NCBI RefSeq assembly: GCF_021730395.1
Contig: NC_069361.1
Coordinates: 69,139,001-69,203,000 of the forward strand
DNA from: Mercenaria mercenaria
Taxonomy: Eukaryota; Mollusca; Bivalvia; Venerida; Veneridae
DNA length: 64,000 nt
Direction of reading: 5' to 3'
Part shown: positions 11,389-23,000 of the stretch, one piece after another
How the letters are laid out: each line of letters opens with the position of its first letter
Position numbering within the stretch: the first letter of the stretch is position 1
Notes under the pieces: generated by a model
Told to the model about the DNA's origin: nothing
The model's database searches: none
The model's input: the letters and a program-made list of their open reading frames with translations, nothing else
Program-made: the position numbers and the translations under genes

Positions 11389-12354
11389 TTAACAAAAAAA
11401 ATGTACATAGAAGTGGGTTTTTAGCAGGCTTTTGAAAGCAGCTAGCGTGTGAGCTTCCCTGATCTTGACGGGAAGGGAGTTCCAAAGCTTTGGAGCAGTG
11501 AACGAAAAGCTGCGATTGCCATACATCATGGTTTTAGTTTTTGGCATAACCAGTGGCAGCGTGTCTTGTGATCTTAGGTTTCTGACCGGTTTATACACTT
11601 CTATCATATCCCTAATATAGACAGGGGACTGATTGTGTAAAGCCTTAAAGGTGTGGGTTAGAACCTTGTACTGCACCCTGATTTTCACTGGCAACCAGTG
11701 GAGCTCCTTCAGAACCGGTGTTATATGATTGCGACGGGGCGTCCTAGTGATGACGCGAGCTGCCGTGTTCTGGACATGTTGCAACTTGTTAAGTGTGCTG
11801 TTTGGAATACCACTTAACAAGGCATTACAGTAGTCTAACCGTGAAGTAACCGGGCTGTTGATAAGGGTCTTTGTGGCATCACTGGTAAGATACCGTCTGA
11901 TGTGACCTATTCTGCGTAGTTTTGCATATCTAGCCCGGCACGCAGAGTTGACTTGTTGTTCCATATCCATACTGTTGTCAAATACTGCACCAAGATTCCC
12001 AACACATTTTGTGGATTTAATCACAGAGTCACCGACCTTCACACAGACGTCATCAGTGTACTTGGAGTTACGCTTTGATGTAAATAGCATTACCTCCGTT
12101 TTGTCAGCATTGAGCTTCAGCATGTTGCAATACATCCACGAGACAATTTCAGCCAGACAGCTCTCAATGCGGCGCAAAGCCTCACTTCTAGCCACAGCCA
12201 CTATCGGCTTAAAGGATAGGTATAATTGAGAGTCGTCGGCATAGAAATGATGAAGAAGTCCATGACGTCTGCATATGGCACCCACGGGTTTAGTGTACAT
12301 GATATAGTTCTTTGGACCAAGCACTGATCCCTGGGGCACACTGTATTTCATCAA
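11389..12354 (-). mobile_element. 5'-truncated LINE, C-terminal half of reverse transcriptase
   Basis: A 321-codon frame keeps the later reverse-transcriptase motifs: VPQGSVLGP (motif B), FYADDSQLY (motif C, catalytic aspartates), LNADKTEVMLF, and the thumb/connection region with LDYCNALLSGIP and LHWLPVKIRVQYK. This wording is typical of CR1/jockey-group non-LTR elements. Everything upstream of motif B is missing, so the copy is 5' truncated as LINEs usually are. No endonuclease part is present. The remaining frame has no internal stop, suggesting a fairly recent insertion. Confidence 0.9.
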
Positions 12355-12860
12355 TACATGCGTCGACGACTAATCGATACACCGGTATAAACTGTGAAAC
12401 AGGTTAGTCATATACAGTCAATATTTGAGCCCGTATTCTGATTGTTAGTATCCGAATTCTTAAGTTTTCCAAGCCAGCAAAATCTTATTGTCAATAGATA
12501 CATCAGTTACGGAGGAATATCAGCTATTAATGCATGGCATAAATGTGCAAACCATGACTTCAGCCTTTAGGCTTATATATAGTAATTCGCCAATGTATGC
12601 TTTATTAAGAAACATCGCTGCTTCTGTATGATAATTTATCAGAAAGACCATTTCCAAACTATCCCCACAAAATGTAAAGATATCTGTTTGTCTGAAATTT
12701 GATAAATTAAATTTAATATAGGTCATGCAACTGCATTCTCTTTCATATAGGCAGACATCGAGTGTGTGTCTTGAGCCCAATGGTACGTTCTTATAATATA
12801 TATTTTAGATACGTATGGTAACTTCTATTTCTCAAAATAAATAGAAGATTTTGTGTTTCA
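12355..12860. other. intron-like or intergenic DNA upstream of the EGF exon
   Basis: An 86-codon minus frame here has no recognisable domain. The last bases before 12862 (TTTGTGTTTCAG) form the EGF exon's splice acceptor, so part of this stretch is probably intron. Confidence 0.4.
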
Positions 12861-12861
12861 G

Positions 12862-12969
12862 AGGATAAGTGTGCAGAGTGTGATCACATCTGTGACAGAT
12901 CGAAAAGCTCAGTGACATGTTCATGTAAAGAAAATTATAAACTTCAAGATGACGGGAAATCATGTAAAA
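12862..12969 (+). CDS. EGF-like domain exon
   Basis: The exon is 108 bp, preceded by the acceptor TTTGTGTTTCAG and followed by the donor GTACAT, and is phase 1 at both ends, as modular EGF exons usually are. It encodes about 36 residues with six cysteines spaced C-x2-C-x3-C-x8-C-x-C-x12-C. The second half, CSCKENYKLQDDGKSC, fits the CxCxxGYxLxxDxxxC signature of EGF-like modules of extracellular proteins, though Asn replaces the usual Gly. The C1-C2 gap is shorter than usual. The exon at 14004 continues the frame. Earlier exons were not found in the window, so the total domain content is unknown. Confidence 0.8.
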
Positions 12970-13418
12970 GTACATATGCAAACCAATGATCTGATAAGTA
13001 TCTGTATGTATGACAAAACAACTTCTGAAATAGAAGAATGATATAACAACAAGTTTGTTAACAAGATTAGAAATCTTCAAACCGGAACCTGTAAATTTTA
13101 TTACATGTAATCGTCAAAATTTGATCATTATGCACAAATATATGGACTACTTTCTCGGGTAACGCAAAGAGAAATATCTGACATTTTAGCACTAATTTGT
13201 TGTCAAAATATGTATGAAAGAAGCACTTACTTCGTTTCTATTACTCACAGAGGAAACATTGTAAATCAAATAAACGAGTTACAAAATTATTTCAGAAAGG
13301 TTGTTATCACAGACGCTTCCTTTGACGTTGCATGTGATGAATACCAGCAGTTTATTTTATGCTAACTAATGAAATACTGTATTCTATCAGTTAAATATTT
13401 TCATATTTCATCACTCAC

Positions 13419-13457
13419 ACTGTGAAAATATGAAATCTATATTTTCACACTGTGAGA
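13419..13457. repeat. short hairpin, possible MITE end
   Basis: CACTGTGAAAATAT and its near-perfect inverse ATATTTTCACACTGTG flank a seven-base loop. It lies in the intron between the EGF exon and the last exon and may be one end of an element whose other end is the hairpin at 13783. Confidence 0.5.
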
Positions 13458-13782
13458 GATATAGCTCCACCCCCTCATTACACTGTGTATGAATTTTAAA
13501 TTATTTGCTTAAAACATGATGAAAATTGTAATTGCACTTTGTTCTTTATAGTTTATTTCTCGACTCAAATTATTTTACTTAAAGAGAATTTCATAACGTT
13601 ATGCAGCAAAAAATAAAATAAAATGGAACTTTATGTTGTATGCGTCTTTATAACGTCACAGCACGTCTGACGTCATGTCTGTTTACGCGCGTCTGTTTCC
13701 CGCGCTGAGATTAAAAATAGTTGCAAAATGCAAATCTCAACGTAATTGAGCATAAAATAAAAAGAAAATTTGTTTGTTTTTC

Positions 13783-13902
13783 GTGAATATGGAATATATC
13801 TCACCTCGAAGTGAGAAAATGTTCACATTTTCACTCGCGCTACGCGCTCGTGAAAATATTTGAAATTTTCTCACTTCTCAGTGAGATATATTCCATATTC
13901 AC
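13783..13902. mobile_element. palindromic MITE, about 120 bp
   Basis: The arms are GTGAATATGGAATATATCTC and its exact inverse; the inner arms are 'gtgagaaaat' and 'attttctcac' around the centre 'tcgcgctacgcgctc'. The pairing continues weakly outward through 'tttgtttgt'. It is the kind of single-stem hairpin MITE common in bivalves. No target duplication could be fixed. Confidence 0.75.
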
Positions 13903-14003
13903 TCAATACAAACAAATATCCTCTATATATACTCAAAACAAAAACACAGCATATTATAAAAGACCATGTATAACATTCGTAAAATAGAGTTATTTCGTTT
14001 CAG

Positions 14004-14095
14004 AAATCTCAAGAGGGAACCAAAATATTCCACATATCAGTGTGATTGTGATGGCGTTCTTCCTTGGACTCGCGCTTGTGAAGTACTTGGCATAA
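14004..14095 (+). CDS. last exon: hydrophobic C-terminal segment
   Basis: A strong acceptor (TTATTTCGTTTCAG) ends at 14003. The frame that continues the phase-1 EGF exon gives a short linker (ISRGNQNIPH), a hydrophobic run (ISVIVMAFFLGLALV) and KYLA before TAA at 14093-14095. A hydrophobic segment at the extreme C-terminus with almost no tail fits either a membrane anchor or a GPI-attachment signal; I cannot separate them here. The link to the EGF exon rests on matching phase, strand and distance (1.03 kb intron), not on similarity. AATAAA signals at 14480 and 14491 are close enough to serve it. Confidence 0.55.
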
Positions 14096-14251
14096 ATAGT
14101 GGAATAATAGATAGTTTTAGTGAAGTTCTTGGAAAAGACATGTTTCGTGTATACTTGTGTCTTTGTGTTACTTTTGTGTTATTATAATATTGCATTCATT
14201 TGGATGAATGTGTACTTGTCACAAAATTCGCAAATATTGTACAATTATTGG

Positions 14252-14271
14252 CTCTTGAGCCGGCTCAAGAG
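14252..14271. repeat. 20-bp perfect palindrome
   Basis: CTCTTGAGCCGGCTCAAGAG is its own reverse complement. It lies between the stop codon at 14095 and the polyA signals, so it would be in the 3' untranslated region if the exon call is right. Confidence 0.7.
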
Positions 14272-14479
14272 TTAACAATTGATTTATTATATCAAAGCAA
14301 CATTTCAGCATGGTATATTTGCTTGTTATCAGTCTCTACTGATCATGCTGATAATATTTATATTTTCAGCATTCATTTATGCCATTCTTCCATTTATTTT
14401 ATGAAAGTTTTATTCAGTCATTCAGGTTTTAGCCGCTAAAAATGTGTGTATGTTGCTACTTTTTAAATCTTAGTGATAA

Positions 14480-14496
14480 AATAAATATAAAATAAA
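14480..14496 (+). terminator. tandem polyadenylation signals
   Basis: AATAAA occurs at 14480-14485 and 14491-14496, about 390 bp after the stop codon of the EGF-linked last exon. Confidence 0.4.
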
Positions 14497-14499
14497 GCA

Positions 14500-16440
14500 C
14501 AGATTCAGTAAGAGAAAACTGGGAAAAAACGTAAATAACGACAAATGAATTCATTTAGAATCTGTACCATACATTGTCACTTACAGCATTATAACTCGCA
14601 TCGTAGTTGTTAAGATTGTGTTTAGTGAATTCCATTAAATGAAACAGCTCTTCCGGATTTATTGTTTTTAAAAAAGATTAACTTTTGTTTTGATGCTGAA
14701 TGATTAACTTTTCTTGACATAATGGAGAACGTACCACAGGAGTAAAATTGCTTGAAAGTGTTTTATGAACCCTCATATGAACAATAATTATAAGTTTTAT
14801 TTTCATGCAACAATTAGAAAATTAAATACCTAATAGAACATAATAAAATGAAAGTTGAGAAGAAGCAGAGGCAAAGTTAATAATCAAAGCCATTTGCAAA
14901 ATAATAATGGACTATCTGCATATTCAGTATGTCAGTATTTCCCTTTTTACAACTGTTTACGACTATTTTACAACGACACATGTACATAAGTTTAACAGTG
15001 CCTTAATTTTCATAGTGTTTTAAAGCCTATTCAGTTAAATCGTTTTTATATCACACTAACCTATTATAAGAACATGGCAGAGTTTGCAAAGGAACAGCTG
15101 TTGTAGAGACTACCATGATTATGAAAGTTACTTTCTAAAATGTTTCAGATTTTCCAATACTTTCTTATTCCAAACATGTTTCCGGAAAGTTCTTAAATTT
15201 TAACAAAAATGAAAGACTACAGTTTTACGACTTCAGATTTGCGTGTACTGGTTACGCAGCCTAAAAATGTTAAATGAATCGAACAAATAAATAAACAATA
15301 TTGTTCGCTATTTGGTGCAATTGTTAGACATCAAGTCTGACAATTGCTTAAAATCTGTTTAAATTTACAAAATGTACAATATGGTGTTGTATTACAACAA
15401 TCTGCATAAATATACACTGCGATTTGACTATTTGTGTTTTCTATCCCCATTCAGAAAATTTAGAAAGTAAAATAGACGTTTATTTATTTCGTAAAAAGTT
15501 TGTTAAGCTCGTTTTAAACAGAACGGGTTCAAATAAGTTTCTTTAATTGATAGTAGCAGTCATAAAAGAAATATCGGAAACCAATGTTTGGGTCTATGAA
15601 TCATTTCCGTAGTTTCCTAATTTTTTTTTAAACAAAACTTGTCCAGCTGAAAACCGGGTTTCGACTTCACCTTGAGGCTGAACACAAAATGAAGCAAAGC
15701 AATATTTTGCTCACTTTTCTGATTTTTTGGTTTAAACTTTGCGGACATATCATAAAAGAGTTTATTATTTATTCATTAAAATGTTTAAAAAATTTATTCA
15801 TGGTTACATTTACATCATTGCCAAAGATAAAGACGGTTACCGTTTGTATACATCTACCTTTGGTCAAATTAAAGTAACCAATGTAGTACTTTGTTGTCAG
15901 ATTCCATTTCAATTTGATTGATAAACGTATTATCTATTTCACGAATTCACCACCCTTTCGCATCTACACATTTTTAGATACAATGATATGTTTCGCATTG
16001 TCTACGAATTGTGTGAACTCATAATTGTTTTGGATAAGAAAATCTTCTCTAGTTTTGAATAGAAACGTTAGCTCATGTTTTTAACATTTACTCTGCTGAA
16101 TTTCTAAAATGGACTGGTCTATCATTCAATTTGGGCAGTACTATTTATTATTCGAAGGGGTGTTCATTGAAAACTTACTTACTGATTAGCGAACAAAGCA
16201 AATAAAGATCAGCCTACAAAGACGTGCTGATCTTGGTCTGCAACGGTCGCAAAGGCAGAATCACTTGCCGGCTACATAAATTAATCGCTTTTAGATATTC
16301 TGCTTTAACATAGTAGTAACCAAATTAAAAGTCAAGCTTCAAATAATCATCAGAAACAGAGATGTTTTACTTCCATTTTGCGTCAGTTATATTCTCGAAA
16401 AATATCATATTCAAAGAAACATCAGAAACAAAGATGATAT
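14500..16440. other. AT-rich intergenic DNA, nothing recognised
   Basis: This separates the converging EGF and SLC22 genes. It holds short open frames only. A segment at 16200-16275 ('gatcagcctacaaagacgtgctgatc') resembles a small inverted repeat. Confidence 0.4.
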
Positions 16441-16443
16441 TCT

Positions 16444-16585
16444 ATAAATATCAGATGGCAGCGTGTGTGACATTGATATTGTCAACCCGAGGGCAGAATG
16501 TCACCCGAGGCGAAAGCCGAGTGGTGACATTCTGTTTCGAGGGTTGATAATATCAGTGTCACACACGCTGCCATATGATATTTAT
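16444..16585. mobile_element. palindromic MITE in the SLC22 3' flank
   Basis: Arms of about 60 bp: ATAAATATCAGATGGCAGCG on the left and its near-exact inverse (ATAAATATCATATGGCAGCG) on the right, with 'cgtgtgtgaca' and 'cagaatgtcacc' conserved further in, around a loop 'cgaggcgaaagccgag'. Further right, 'ttattatacc' at about 16590 recurs inverted at about 16885, so the hairpin may be one end of a 450-bp element. Confidence 0.75.
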
Positions 16586-16923
16586 TTTATTATACCGAAC
16601 AAAAGTAAGTACATAAAAAGTTAAAAAATGATAATGTCGCCTGAATCACCTGTGTACACAATGAATAATGACTTCACTATTATATGTACAAGGAAGGCAA
16701 TATTTTGGCTAAAAGATTGAAGCAGTTTTGCCCTTATATGACATTCAAAATATCAGAGCGGTCACATGACCTGACAGTCACTTTCGCTTGGTCACGTGTC
16801 AGAAAGTTCGAAAATGTTTTTGATAGTCAAAATATCTCTTTCTCGGGTTATGGGAATTGATCATTGTAGACAAAAGTGAGGTATAATAAATTTCCATTTC
16901 TCAGAAACATCATTTCAGGAGTT

Positions 16924-17049
16924 TTATGTGTTTGAAATAGAATCCTGGAGAATCTCATCCCTTGTTTCCTTCAGACCTGCAACACCTCCAACCGACAGCA
17001 AAAGTAAAATCCCACACGTGAAATACATTAATCCAGGGAAACTTCCATC
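16924..17049 (-). CDS. SLC22 exon 8 (TM12 and C-terminus)
   Basis: Acceptor TTTTCGACAG, then DGSFPGLMYFTCGILL, the final hydrophobic segment and VAGLKETRDEILQDSISNT before TAA. KETRDEIL stands where other SLC22 proteins have LPETxxxxL. Confidence 0.93.
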   Translation of the reverse strand, partial: DGSFPGLMYFTCGILLLLSVGGVAGLKETRDEILQDSISNT

Positions 17050-20000
17050 CTGTCGAAAACAAAAGAAGATATGTAAGCTTTCTTGCACGCAAATAGATTA
17101 CAGGAGCATGGGATTTCAATACATATATTATTCTTAGACATACGAAAATGAATACAAATACGTGGACACACAGTGTGAAGAATGAAAAAATAAGGTTACT
17201 TTTGCTAAACATTTACGTTTTTGTCATACGCATATTCCCTATTTCTATTTTTTTGTTTTTGTTTTTGGTTTAACGCCGTTTTTCAACAGTATTTCAGTTA
17301 TGTAACGCGGAGAGTTAACCTAATCAGTGTTCCTGGATTCTGTACCAGTAATAACCTGTTCTCCGCAAGTTACTACCAACTTCCCCACTTGAATCAGAGG
17401 TGGAGGACGAATGATATCAGACACAATGTCTTTTATCAAATTGTCACGGAGAACATACGCCCCGCGCGGGGATCGAACTCACGACCCCGCGATCTGCGCT
17501 CTCCCTATTGAACTATTGAACTAAGCGGGCGGGCTTCCTATTTCTATGATCATCTATGTTCAAATTCTGCGACTTACACAACTGTGTGTGCTTAACATAT
17601 CTGATGAAAGACAATTGCAGTATTCAAATACGCAATCTGATCTACATTTTAAGAGTAGTACATGCAATTTTCCGGAGCGGCAAACAGAAATTAAAATACA
17701 TGTTGATTCTTGGGAAAAGTGTGCCTGTAGAGAAACATTCCAGTAAGATATAATTCAACATAAAAGACTGACGCCTTAAGATTGTCTGTCTTCTAAGCCT
17801 TAAAACCAGACGCGTTGGCAACTTGTTCGTTACCAAAGCTGTCTTACTTTAAAAGATTGAGCAGAAATGACAAATATCTAACACAAGGATACAGCAATAT
17901 TACGCAGATCTTTTCGAGAAATTGTAACGGACTGATGTCAGTAACGTCACATTGTGGTCAAGTCTGTATTCAATGCACCGAGCATTACTGTTGCACACTA
18001 CTGTTGCATATCGGCAGAAGAATGTTTCTATTTAAGTGTATTCCTACAACAGTTTGCATGTGTATAGCATAAAAGATGAATATTTTTACTGTGTATATTC
18101 ACTGGATTTTTTCCTAAATATTTCTTGGTCAATTTCAGTGTTTTTTGTTGTTGTTGATTTACACCATATTTCAATACACGTGCGCACAATCTGCAGACAT
18201 TAGAAACAATTTATGTAATTTTCAAAAGCAACAATATCTTCAATGGGGAGCGGGGTATACGAAAAAGTGTTGTTTCTACCATTGATTAATCAATCGTAAG
18301 AATGATTTTCCATCTAGAATAAGTCATAAAATGAGCAATGAGCCACACCATAGGAAAACCAACATAGTGCATTTGCGACCAGCATGGATCCAGACCAGCT
18401 TGCGCATCCGCGCAGTCTGGTCAGGATCCATATTGTCCGCTTTCAAACCCTATTGCAATTAGAGAAACCGTTAGCGAACAGTATGGATCCTGACAAGACT
18501 GCGCGGATGCGCAGGCTGGTCTGGATCCATGCTGGTCGCAAAAGCACTATTTTGGTTTTCTCATGGTGCGGCTCAAATATTAGCTGCAAGGCTAAATTGT
18601 AGTGTTGCGCCTTATATGCATAAGCACTCAATATAATCTGTGTAAATAAATAGTGCTAACTGACCGTATTTTAAAAGCCATTACGTTATTACACGTACTA
18701 AACCTCTTTGCTTTAGAAATATGGACAGTTTGATCAAGAAGCTAAGTAACGTTGCCTTTATTCGATAACATATTTTATACCTTTCTTTATTTCATGAAAT
18801 GCCTTTAAATCTCGCAAGATTTTTTCAGTAGAAGGAACTGTAATAAAAAGATGTCACAAATCTAACAAAAATAATCTTATCAGCATGCTATATGATTAAG
18901 AATTATTATATTATTATTGGCAGCGTCTTACAAGTGGGCATTATTGTGTACTTTCTAACCACTTACCAGATGGATTAGCAGCGGACACGCGACTGCACCA
19001 AGTTTTCCAACTGTTGACTGAAAACCGAAACCATTTGCCCTGTTAAATTTAATTACATATATTAGAGCTTTTTTTCGATGTAAATGAAAACAGAATGTCA
19101 AATCATCCTACTTGGAGCCAATAAGGAGAGGCAAGTGTATTGATGTCATGATCAATGAATACCTAACGTATAATGCTGAGAAATAACTTACAGCTGTTGT
19201 ACTCACTATGTATCAATGTTACATTTTGATTTAAATTAGACCACTATTATGTTATTAATTTTATTACATTATTGAGAAAGCAATTCAAATCCACGTGTAC
19301 ACATTCACAACGCGCACAAACTTTTCACTTATTTTGACCTATGTCAACTTGACCGGTAACACCCCCGCACAAGGGTTTTATGCGTACTGCGTTAACTGTT
19401 GTCCATCGCTTAGAAATACAAGCATATCATGTAAATTTTTGTTTTAGCATTGCTATACATATACATCCGCATTAATCTTGTTAAATTGATATAATAAATC
19501 ATGTTGTTTTCATGTATACATGCTGTAGAACCTGATTGTAAATAAACGTATCTGTCTATCTGTCTGTCTGTCGGTCTGTAACTTTTGCTCTACAGCGGTC
19601 AGTACGTATTTTAAGACGAAAAAGAGAAAACATGTTGAGTCAGTTAAGAAGAAGCAGATGTATGAACCTCTTGTTTCTTAGCAGTCAATACCAATACCAA
19701 GATAAAGAAGAGAAAATAGATCATGTTAAGCCAATCAAGAAGAGGCAGGTGTATGTAACTTCTGTTCTTTAGCGGTCAACAGCTATTTTAATGTAAAATA
19801 GTGAAAACATATCATGCTGTAATTTTGACTTCTTTAAGTATTTCATACTAACACACTTAAAGGTGCAAAATAAAGACAAATGAATAGACATAAATCTTAA
19901 AAAAAGACTACACATTTTGAAATATAGTACTAAACATTACGATAGCCGTGCAATATTCCCTTGAAATCAACACATGTACAGAGAAACAAATGATTTTTCT

Positions 20001-23000
20001 GTATTTTCTTAGACTGACATGGGGGTTCATTTTGTCCTACTTTCGTGTTTATCGCTTTTCCGTAATCGGTCGGAAATTCTTCGGGATCACGTGATTTTAA
20101 AATTGTTTCAAACGAATATCCATTTAAGACGCGCAACAAAATAACTGTATTTCCATGATGGTAATTATGCACGACTTGCACGAAAAATATGAGATGTACA
20201 AAATTTAAAATTGACAGTGACATATTTTAGGCCAAGACAATGTGTTTAATGTCTAAAATCTTATTAAATTAATGTAGCCATTTGCACATAAATAAGTGTA
20301 TTTAGGTAAATTTCAATCATACTTTGTTTCTGCAGTGTGAGACAGTTACTTATTTATATTCTTAAAATTATACTGAAAAGAGATTAACTGAAAAAGTTTA
20401 CAGACGAAGTTGTAAAAACACTTTTATTCGGGAAGGGCCTGAATTGTGTTTATGGAAACTTGTAGTATAGCTGTATATTACCTGTATTATAAGAATGATT
20501 TTCATGAAGTTTTTGTGAGTTACAAAATTGTTGAATTCCATGTGCTAAGTTTGCAAAAATCACGTTATCGTTTGGGCATATGATATATTTTGTATCTATT
20601 TATAAATTATAGCCTCGTTTCGAAGGATTCTTCCGAAAAAGTCCGAAGATGCTCGACGGGTTCGTAAGCAGTCGGAAAGCATACTTTCGGTTTGACATAG
20701 GAAACAGTTTTTGTTTATTTGTTAGTTATTCTTGAACATATTCATGACTATTTGGTCAGAACCGATGCAGTGGGCCATATTTTCAGTAAATAGGAAGTTT
20801 CAGCTACAAACTCTGGTTTTCATATAATACTCGTTCGGGTTTTAGTAATGGACCTATAATAACAGCTTGGTAAAATATACGAGATGGAAATATAATTGGA
20901 AGTTATACCTCACTGCGTCGTATATGTTGAAATTGCCACTGAACTCTTTAACCGTGACGTTTCGTAATGTGACGCATCCCGATAAGAAGAGCAGTTAGCA
21001 AGATATGCAGAAGACTCCCGAAAAAAACACACAACAAAACATAAAGTAAAATATCGCTATATCTTTTTTCGTATATATATGCCTTTTTCATTTCATTCCT
21101 TGGCAAAGCTTTGACTTACCTCACTACAGTTGGGTATAATTCTGTTGTGTAAATAATGAGCGCAATGAGTGCTGAAGTAACGGCCATTTTTGATATCAAT
21201 GAAATAACCAATGTGGCTAGTGTAAGAGACACAGAAGACCTTGGGAGCTTTTCTGTAATGAAAGAAACAGTGGTACTCTTCGATACTATAGTCAAATGGC
21301 AAAACACAGTGTACTATTTTGAAAGCATATTCATAAAGAAAAGTTTATGCTTTTACTTTATTTCAAGTTAATCAATGCTTTTTTTTTTATTTTACAACTA
21401 CCGTATCACATTTGAGAAGTGGATGACAGTCTTTGGTAAGTAATGTATCTCATTTTGAGAGATTTGTTTACATACGCTTTGAAGTATTTTCTTGCTACAA
21501 TACAGATATTTTTTTTTTAGCACGGCTTCGGATTTTTCTTCATTGCTTTTATTTAAAATGTTACACTAACCTCGGCTTCATAGTATAACTATTGGTATTA
21601 CAGAGAAGTTTATTTTATTCGTTCATACGTTTCAAAATATTCTTCATTGCTATTATTGTTATCATTATAAAAGTTATACTAAACCAACCCAAGGGTCTTT
21701 TTACATTTCATAGAGAGTGACCCTGGAGTAAAGGCGTTTGAAGAGAATATGCTTCGGGGTAAATCATATAACTGAGAGTAATCTTCAGTTTACATTCATT
21801 TTTTAATGTTACTATATCAGCAAAGACGTTATCTGGGCATGATTATGAGGTGTTACAATACTCAATCATAATGTTGACATCTGACTTTCAGTATCATTTA
21901 TCAAATTTGGAACATGGTATGTAATTTTTTTTCAGGCTTATAATGCGTACCATTTGATTAAGCTTTTATAAATTTTGTATTTTCCAGAAAACAGTATCGC
22001 CAAACTGAGATCCTTACCAAAATATTGCAACATTCCAGACACACAACTGAGTATACCTGACACACCCGACACAACAAAGCAATATTTCTTTCTACCAAAT
22101 CTAAAAAAACAGATTATATCATAACGACAGGATTCAATTTGTTTGGGTGCTTTTTACGTTGAAAATATCCCGTTCAGAGCCGTCGGACTTGAGATTTTAA
22201 TTATAAATAAACATTTAACAGATCTTTTGGATGCTATAGTATTAGACTATAGCTAACTATAATTAAATGTACTCAAACTTGGTAGAAATGTGGATACTAC
22301 CGTAAAAACTCCGGACCCTTCAAAAAACGGAATCTTCTATAATTCGGACTTTTGACTAGGAAACCGGACTTCTGATTTGGTCCGAACAAGGTCCGGTTTT
22401 CAGAGATTTTACTGTACCTCTGGGACACAAATGGTTAAAATTTAAAGACAAGAATAGGTGAAACCTTTCGGTATGGTCAGGTGAATTTACTTGAAGCTGG
22501 CTGTTGAAAATAAGCGGTAAAACATCTTTATTTCTAGGGCACAACTGACTAAATGTTTACGATTAATACGGACATGTCTCATTCATAATATAAAATGTGT
22601 TAAGTTTACTTGATTTTCTAATCGTCAATGTAAATGCTGCCTAAGCTTATGGAAATAGCCAGCATTATATACACACACACACACATATAACCACAGACAA
22701 AAAAGCGAGCAGAAAACTTATTTAACCGAATGTTGATTATCTTCTCCTTACTGTTCAATTAAGCGAACTGGTAAACTTGTAATTGGGTGTTTCCTTTTTT
22801 CTACATATTTATACATTATACTACACAGTAGATGCGTAAATGTAACAAACACAGTTTTCTGCTATTAATTTGGTTGGTTGCACTCTTAAGTTTCCAAGAT
22901 TTACAGGTTTTATTAACTATCACAACAGCAATCATAAAGTGGATTGCGGCCGTCGTCAAAAGTAACCAGTCTTGTTATCTTTTCTGGTCCTTTGGGATAA

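Noticed and set aside
17451-17530. tRNA gene
   Set aside because: A and B boxes are present, but the sequence runs into a SINE body with target duplications, so it is a SINE head and not a functional tRNA. The same applies at 30340 and 240-315.
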